Notes under the pieces: model-generated
What the model saw: only the letters and a program-made list of their open reading frames with translations
What the model was told of the DNA's origin: nothing
Database searches by the model: none
Source of the DNA: UMGS363 sp051881815
Lineage (GTDB): Bacteria; Bacillota; Clostridia; Oscillospirales; Ruminococcaceae
DNA length: 36,248 nucleotides
Reading direction: 5' to 3'
NCBI GenBank assembly: GCA_051881815.1
Contig: JBJEQP010000103.1
Span: 1-36,248 of the forward strand
Translations under genes and position numbers: made by a program
Part shown: positions 32,353 to 36,248 of the stretch, piece by piece
How positions within the stretch are numbered: position 1 is the stretch's first letter
Layout of the letters: every line of letters begins with the position of its first letter

Positions 32353-34194
32353 TTAGCTGTTGCTGTTTTCTGCAGCGTATTCAGCCATAAGCTTTTCCTG
32401 CTGCTCCGCCTGTATATCGGAATAAGCGGAGATCATAGGAACTGCGTTGACATCGTCCTTCTTTACACGGCGGTGTACATAGTTCTTTGTGATCGCAAAA
32501 ACTATTCCCGAAAGTGAAAGCACACCGATAAGGTTCGGTATTGCCATAAGTCCGTTGAGCGTATCGGAGATATCCCATGCAAGTCCGAGCTTCATTGTGC
32601 AGCCTACAATAATGAACAGCACGAAGATGACCTTATAGACGTATGTAGCCTTTGTTCCGAGCAGATATTCGAGCGCTTTTGTACCGTAGAACGACCAGCC
32701 GAGCGTTGTCGAGAATGCGAAAAGAAGTATTGCGATAGCAAGTATCTTACCGGAGAGCGAACCGAGTCGCTGGCTGAATGCGTAGGTAACGAGCGGAACG
32801 CCGTTGACTTCGCTGATCTCCACTGATGCAATGACAGGGTTGCCGCTTTCATCTGTAAGGAGATTTCCGTTCTCGTCCTTTGCCTGGACGCCCTTGATCT
32901 CCATAACGTTTGCAAAGGTGAAATCGTCCTCGCTGCTTGCGTTATCGTTGTTCATGATCTTAACGGAAAGCTCCTGACCGTAAGCGGTCTTTGCAGGATA
33001 TTCCGTATATGTGCCCTCTGCAGCGTCGTCGGATGCAACGATGAATTTAGGATTGATGTTTGAGTCGATGAGATTGATCTCTCCGTTTTCGGAGCTGTGG
33101 ATAGTGAAATACTGTCCCTGTGTTGAGATATTGTTGAGAGCGTCATTGAAGGAAACAGCGTTTGCAGGGCTGGAAAGGATAACGAAAGCGGTAAGTGTGC
33201 ACACAACGATAGTATCGAAAAATACTTCAAAGATGCCCCACATACCCTGAACAACAGGCTCCTTAACGTCCGATGCGGAGTGAACCATAACGGAAGAACC
33301 GAGTCCTGCTTCGTTGGAGAAAACGCCTCTCTTGAAGCCCATTGTGACCGCACGCTTGATGATCACGCCGCCGATACCGCCTGCAACAGCGGAAAAGCTG
33401 AATGCGCTCTTGAAGATCGAAGAGAAAACGTAAGGGATATGGCGGAAATTCATAATGAATATGATAAGGCAGCCGAGTATGTAGAATACAGCCATGAACG
33501 GAACGAGCTTCTCGGTAACGCTTGCAATTCTCTTGATGCCGCCGAGAACAACGAGTGCGGCGATAACTGCAAGGAATATGCCCGTAACAACGGCAGGAAT
33601 GTTAAAGTTTGACTTCATAGCGCTGGAGATTGAGTTTACCTGTGCCATGTTTCCGATGCCGAACGAAGCGAGAACACAGAAAATCGCAAAAAGTATTGAA
33701 AGCGGCTTTGCGATATGACGAAGTCCTTTTTTCTCTTTAAGACCCTCTTCAATGTAATACATTGCGCCGCCCGACCATTCGCCGTGATCGTTTTTCTTGC
33801 GGAAGTAGATACCAAGCACATTTTCGGAGAAGTTGGTCATCATTCCGAAGAATGCGGAAAGCCACATCCAGAATACAGCGCCCGGACCGCCTATGCAGAC
33901 AGCCGTTGCAACACCTGCGATGTTACCTGTGCCGATAGTTGCCGCAAGAGCGGTCGAAAGTGCCTGGAACTGTGTGATAGCTTTTTTTTCGGAAGTTTTT
34001 GTGACGGATTTCTTTTTAAAAATTGCAAGAAAAGTGTTATCCGCCCATGTTTTGAATTTTGAGATCTGGAAGAATCCTGTCCTTACGGACATATAAATGC
34101 CTGTTCCTATAATAAGAATAAGCATTGGTATTCCCCATACAACTCCATTGATTGCACCGTTGATTTTTGCAACAGTATCGATAAAAGACTGCAT
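32353..34194 (-). CDS. Alanine/glycine:cation symporter (AGCS family) with large insert
   Basis: The 613-residue membrane protein is a sodium- or proton-coupled alanine/glycine importer. Family motifs are GTGIYMSVRTGFFQI near the N-terminus, ALSTALAATIGTGNIAGVATA (the signature), GPGAVFWMW, GGAMYYIEEG, KRGVFSNEAGLGS and FSTTLGWSFYGTKALEYL. Usual AGCS proteins have about 450-480 residues. Here a hydrophilic, Asn/Asp/Ser-rich insert of about 130 residues (about 345-475) separates the helices containing FVILSSPANAVS and VTYAFSQRLGSLSGK. It probably forms an extracytoplasmic domain. The start is ATG 34194, with AGAGG upstream; six extra in-frame codons to 34212 are unsupported. Promoter at 34231-34259. 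Confidence 0.93.
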   Translation of the reverse strand: MQSFIDTVAKINGAINGVVWGIPMLILIIGTGIYMSVRTGFFQISKFKTWADNTFLAIFKKKSVTKTSEKKAITQFQALSTALAATIGTGNIAGVATAVCIGGPGAVFWMWLSAFFGMMTNFSENVLGIYFRKKNDHGEWSGGAMYYIEEGLKEKKGLRHIAKPLSILFAIFCVLASFGIGNMAQVNSISSAMKSNFNIPAVVTGIFLAVIAALVVLGGIKRIASVTEKLVPFMAVFYILGCLIIFIMNFRHIPYVFSSIFKSAFSFSAVAGGIGGVIIKRAVTMGFKRGVFSNEAGLGSSVMVHSASDVKEPVVQGMWGIFEVFFDTIVVCTLTAFVILSSPANAVSFNDALNNISTQGQYFTIHSSENGEINLIDSNINPKFIVASDDAAEGTYTEYPAKTAYGQELSVKIMNNDNASSEDDFTFANVMEIKGVQAKDENGNLLTDESGNPVIASVEISEVNGVPLVTYAFSQRLGSLSGKILAIAILLFAFSTTLGWSFYGTKALEYLLGTKATYVYKVIFVLFIIVGCTMKLGLAWDISDTLNGLMAIPNLIGVLSLSGIVFAITKNYVHRRVKKDDVNAVPMISAYSDIQAEQQEKLMAEYAAENSNS

Positions 34195-34230
34195 TTTTGT
34201 ACCTCTTTTCACTAAAAATGATCATATTTA

Positions 34231-34259
34231 ATTCTAACATAAAAAAACGTTCTTTTCAA
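34231..34259 (-). promoter_or_regulatory. Promoter of the AGCS symporter gene
   Basis: Minus strand: TTGAAA (34259-34254), 17 bp, TAGAAT (34236-34231). The leader is too short to hold a glycine riboswitch. Confidence 0.75.
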
Positions 34260-34290
34260 GGGGGAAAATAAGAAAAATCGTGTTTTTTTC

Positions 34291-34833
34291 TCATTTTTTG
34301 ACAAAATATTCTCTCAATTCACAGTTTCCCATAAAGAAATTGGAGTAATCATGGGTAGAAAGATCGTTGAAATATGTTTCGATGATCCTGCAAACTCCGC
34401 CGTGACATACAAGAAGCACGTTTTTGTCGGGATATTTAGCAATAACATCATCAATAACGCTGTAAACTCTGTGAGCAAGCTGCAGAACGGATTCGCCGCC
34501 GCCGTGCATCTTCACGCCGAATTCGATCTTGTTCTGTGCAAAGCCTTCGGTCGTGCGGTCTTTTCCCTCATAATCTCCGTAATCCCATTCAATAAGACGC
34601 TCGTCAATAGTGACTTCGCATCCGATCTTGCCGGCAACAGCCTTGGCGGTATCCCGTGCACGCTTCATCGGCGAACAAACAATAAGATCTATGTCGCCCT
34701 TTTCGTATGCTTTTTCCGCAAGCAGGAGAGCCTGCTGTCTGCCTGTTTCGGTAAGCTCGATATCAGTCCTGCCGCATATTCTGTCATTTAAATTCCATTC
34801 CGTCTGACCGTGTCTTGCCGCATAAATTTTCAT
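34291..34833 (-). CDS. Histidine phosphatase family protein (phosphoglycerate-mutase-like)
   Basis: The 181-residue protein starts MKIYAARHGQTEWN with the catalytic RHG motif (His8). It also has GRTDIELTETGRQQA, VCSPMKRARDTA (second Arg), the acid region EWDYGDYEGK, and VCHGGVCRII containing the second catalytic histidine. These enzymes form a phosphohistidine intermediate and dephosphorylate small molecules, for example alpha-ribazole phosphate (CobC) or sugar phosphates; a true phosphoglycerate mutase would be longer. The substrate cannot be assigned. The ATG at 34833 has AAAGGGA upstream. It has its own promoter at 34875-34903 and lies upstream of the symporter gene on the same strand. Confidence 0.92.
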   Translation of the reverse strand: MKIYAARHGQTEWNLNDRICGRTDIELTETGRQQALLLAEKAYEKGDIDLIVCSPMKRARDTAKAVAGKIGCEVTIDERLIEWDYGDYEGKDRTTEGFAQNKIEFGVKMHGGGESVLQLAHRVYSVIDDVIAKYPDKNVLLVCHGGVCRIIETYFNDLSTHDYSNFFMGNCELREYFVKK

Positions 34834-34874
34834 AAACAAATCCCTTTCAATTTTAAACTTAAAAACCGGTTTTT

Positions 34875-34903
34875 ATTATACCGTAAATTTCTCCTTGTGT
34901 AAA
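34875..34903 (-). promoter_or_regulatory. Promoter of the histidine phosphatase gene
   Basis: Minus strand: TTTACA (34903-34898), 17 bp, TATAAT (34880-34875). Confidence 0.78.
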
Positions 34904-34982
34904 TAGCGGCTGCGCATACATAAAGAAAGTTTGATTAATGTTTACATTTTTAGAAAAATTCGATTAATTTGATCTAAAAGTC

Positions 34983-35011
34983 TTGACAGAGCCGGAGATT
35001 TATAGTATAAT
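34983..35011 (+). promoter_or_regulatory. Consensus promoter of tRNA-Thr
   Basis: TTGACA at 34983-34988, 17 bp, TATAAT at 35006-35011. Confidence 0.9.
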
Positions 35012-35022
35012 ATTATAGCAAT

Positions 35023-35098
35023 GCTGGAATAGCTCAGTCGGTAGAGCAGCGCATTCGTAATGCGCAGGTCGCGTGTTCAAGTCACGTTTCCAGCTCCA
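35023..35098 (+). tRNA. tRNA-Thr (anticodon CGT), CCA encoded
   Basis: The cloverleaf is complete: acceptor GCTGGAA / TTCCAGC, D-arm GCTCAGTCGGTAGAGC, anticodon stem GCGCA / TGCGC around loop TTCGTAA (anticodon CGT, reading ACG, threonine), and a TpsiC arm with GTTCAAGTC. The discriminator is T, and CCA is encoded (35096-35098). A strong promoter and a terminator flank it. The DNA beyond it looks accessory, so it may be an integration site. Confidence 0.96.
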
Positions 35099-35105
35099 CG
35101 CATTT

Positions 35106-35139
35106 ACGCCGTTTGGGGGGTTCTCGAACGGCGTTTTTG
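35106..35139 (+). terminator. Terminator of the tRNA gene
   Basis: ACGCCGTT pairs with AACGGCGT (35127-35134), followed by TTTTGTTTTT. Confidence 0.88.
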
Positions 35140-35185
35140 TTTTTATGAAAATATGAAATTGACAACGCATTGACAACATTTCGTT

Positions 35186-35386
35186 TTAAATTGTCTTTTT
35201 GCCGCTTCCGTTTTCGTCATCGGAAAGCGGCTTTTTCTTTTGAAACATAGCCGAACCGATGATCTCTGCGTTGCGGTTCTGTGCTTCCTGCAGGATATGG
35301 CTGTAAATATTTTGAGTTCTGCGGCTCATGCCGTGCTTTACAAGGCTGTTTGCCATTATCATTACTTTGCTTCTTGTTTTATTCAT
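35186..35386 (-). CDS. Small basic hypothetical protein (66 aa)
   Basis: The ATG at 35386 has AGGAG 9 nt upstream, and a TTGATA-17-TATAAT promoter lies at 35465-35437, so this is probably a real gene. The product is basic and helical (residues 5-40 include MIMANSLVKHGMSRRTQNIY), ending in a charged tail SDDENGSGKKTI. I do not recognise the family. It is divergent from the RHH gene, and their shared control region holds palindromic operators. It lies just beyond the tRNA gene in DNA that looks accessory. Confidence 0.65.
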   Translation of the reverse strand: MNKTRSKVMIMANSLVKHGMSRRTQNIYSHILQEAQNRNAEIIGSAMFQKKKPLSDDENGSGKKTI

Positions 35387-35436
35387 CTGACCTGCTCCTT
35401 TCGGGTTATTGGGTTTGTTCCTCTGACCTTGATATT

Positions 35437-35465
35437 ATTATAGCATAACGATATCGTTATATCAA
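35437..35465 (-). promoter_or_regulatory. Leftward promoter of the 66-aa gene, overlapped by an operator
   Basis: Minus strand: TTGATA (35465-35460), 17 bp, TATAAT (35442-35437). The palindrome at 35445-35460 occupies the spacer. Confidence 0.75.
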
Positions 35466-35526
35466 TACACAGAATAACTAAATTTATAACGATATCATTA
35501 TATATTTTGTATATAGATAACGTTAT
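35445..35526. promoter_or_regulatory. Three palindromic operator-like sites between divergent genes
   Basis: ATAACGATATCGTTAT (35445-35460) is a perfect palindrome; ATAACGATATCATTAT (35486-35501) differs by one base; ATAACGTTAT (35517-35526) is a shortened version. The first covers the leftward promoter spacer; the third lies about 10 bp upstream of TATAAT (35537-35542), the likely rightward -10. The repeated half-site ATAACG suggests binding by the ribbon-helix-helix protein encoded next door, as in autoregulated operons. Confidence 0.72.
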
Positions 35527-35563
35527 AGAGATATGATATAATTGTATTAAGGATGGTGATAAT

Positions 35564-35764
35564 ATGACAGTATCTAAAGCACAAATGGCAGCAACTAAAC
35601 GTTTTGAAGATAAAAACTATGATAAAGCTCTTATTCGTTTACCGAAAGGCAAAAAAGCCGAAATACAAACCGCTGCGGAAAAGCAGGGGGAAAGCCTTAA
35701 TGCTTATGTTATCGGAGCGGTTGAGCGGCGGATGAAAGCGGAGCAGGAGGAAAGCAGCGAATGA
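35564..35764 (+). CDS. Ribbon-helix-helix (Arc-like) DNA-binding protein
   Basis: The 66-residue protein has a short N-terminal arm, a predicted beta-strand DKALIRLPKGKKAEI, and two helices (AEIQTAAEKQGE and LNAYVIGAVERRMKAEQ), the pattern of Arc/CopG/RHH regulators and RHH antitoxins. It would dimerise and bind palindromic DNA; the repeated palindromes directly upstream are the natural targets. An AAGGA-type site lies 10 nt before the ATG. Its stop overlaps the start of the next gene (ATGA), so the two are translationally coupled. The pair has the layout of an antitoxin-toxin or regulator-effector operon; this is an inference. Confidence 0.82.
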   Translation: MTVSKAQMAATKRFEDKNYDKALIRLPKGKKAEIQTAAEKQGESLNAYVIGAVERRMKAEQEESSE

Positions 35765-36153
35765 ATATAATATATTATCCCGATGAAAGCAGCGTGACCG
35801 ATGCGATGAAGCGTGATGAACCGCTGCTCGTCCTCATATCCTTTGACGGTGAGCAGGTCATTGTCAGTCAGATTGATGAAGCCGTTGAGCATCATATACT
35901 CTTGCGCTTGGCAGGTTTCCCCGATACGGACATTGACAAGTATTTCCGCTTGGTGGTAAACCGTGAGGGCGCAGACTGGACTTTCGTTTGTCCGTCAACG
36001 TATAACAGCGTAACACGCAAGGAAAAGCAGATAGAGGACTTTTTCAAAGACGGTATGCGAATTATACCTAATGCATTAAAACAGCTTGGCTATGATGTCC
36101 CCGTGGAGATCCCCAAGCGTTACAGACGGCATTTTGATATGATGGGAGAATAA
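35761..36153 (+). CDS. Hypothetical protein coupled to the RHH gene (130 aa)
   Basis: I do not recognise the family. The product is acidic and soluble, with no signal peptide. It has an alpha/beta N-terminus (MNIIYYPDESSVTDAMKRDEPLLVLISF), a central segment VEHHILLRLAGFPDTDIDKYFRLVVN and a basic C-terminus VEIPKRYRRHFDMMGE. No known toxin signature is visible. Its ATG overlaps the RHH gene's stop by 4 bp (ATGA), and a terminator follows. The coupling suggests it works with the RHH protein, as toxin, corepressor or accessory protein. Confidence 0.72.
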   Translation: MNIIYYPDESSVTDAMKRDEPLLVLISFDGEQVIVSQIDEAVEHHILLRLAGFPDTDIDKYFRLVVNREGADWTFVCPSTYNSVTRKEKQIEDFFKDGMRIIPNALKQLGYDVPVEIPKRYRRHFDMMGE

Positions 36154-36158
36154 AAACG

Positions 36159-36200
36159 CCCGGGCAGGTGAAGTATTCGGACAACCTGCTCGGGATTTTT
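36159..36200 (+). terminator. Terminator of the RHH operon
   Basis: CCCGGGCAGGT pairs with ACCTGCTCGGG (one mismatch), followed by ATTTTTT. Confidence 0.85.
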
Positions 36201-36203
36201 TAT

Positions 36204-36248
36204 GTTTGCCCCGAATGGGCAGTAACTCGGTGGTGAAAGTCCACTACA
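36204..36248 (+). other. Possible start of a group II intron RNA (cut by window edge)
   Basis: A small hairpin TGCCC...GGGCA is followed by GTAACTCGG and then GTGGTGAAAGTCCACTACA. The GGTGAAAGTCC element flanked by a short stem, followed by TACA, resembles a conserved block in domain I of bacterial group II introns. The remainder lies outside the window, and no GTGYG 5' end is clearly seen, so this is tentative. Confidence 0.35.

Noticed and set aside
34195..34260. Glycine riboswitch before the AGCS symporter
   Set aside because: The promoter leaves a leader of fewer than 40 nt, too short for the aptamer, and no conserved glycine-aptamer blocks are seen.

Overview
The window looks like a chromosomal segment of a cellulolytic gut or rumen member of the Clostridia, probably Ruminococcus or a close relative in the Oscillospiraceae. 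I infer this from moderate GC, AGGAG-type ribosome binding sites, textbook TTGAMA-17-TATAAT promoters, a secreted GH5 endoglucanase, a T-box before ilvA, and several Firmicutes-type families (YacP/Rae1, DUF1934, AGCS). No database search was possible, so the taxon is an inference.

Layout. (1) 1-3630, leftward: a short UvrA-like ABC ATPase and a CDF metal exporter preceded by a recognisable NiCo riboswitch with an overlapping terminator. (2) 3668-12070, signalling: a large hybrid histidine kinase with two tandem extracellular sensors, an adjacent REC-HD-GYP protein (cyclic-di-GMP phosphodiesterase type), two small proteins and a methyl-accepting chemotaxis receptor. (3) 12171-21695, secreted proteins and translation: dtd; a convergent pair of secreted proteins; a TetM-like ribosomal GTPase fused to a complete Rae1/YacP nuclease domain; and the GH5 endoglucanase. 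The three secreted proteins share one short C-terminal motif. (4) 21694-27655, metabolism: nitroreductase, TfoX-GNAT fusion, purB, and a T-box-controlled ilvA-ridA operon. An 893-bp nested inverted-repeat element fills the purB/ridA gap. (5) 27870-34903: a P-loop kinase-like protein, an amidase with an SH3 domain, ddl, murI, DUF1934, an AGCS symporter and a histidine phosphatase. (6) 34983-36248: tRNA-Thr(CGT) followed by accessory DNA, with an RHH repressor-like protein coupled to an unknown partner under palindromic operators, and a possible group II intron start at the window edge.

Functional links. ilvA makes reactive enamine/imine intermediates that RidA hydrolyses. ddl and murI supply D-amino acids for peptidoglycan, and the amidase is of a cell-wall type. 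The kinase, HD-GYP protein and chemoreceptor form a sensory block. Two families of short non-coding inverted-repeat elements (TIR ACGGT..., two copies; TIR ATACTAAT..., three copies) sit between genes, and one supplies the last codons and stop of its neighbour.

The observations most worth checking are the covarying inverted hairpin arrays at 24727-25619, the TetM-Rae1 fusion at 16995-19559, and the shared C-terminal tag.
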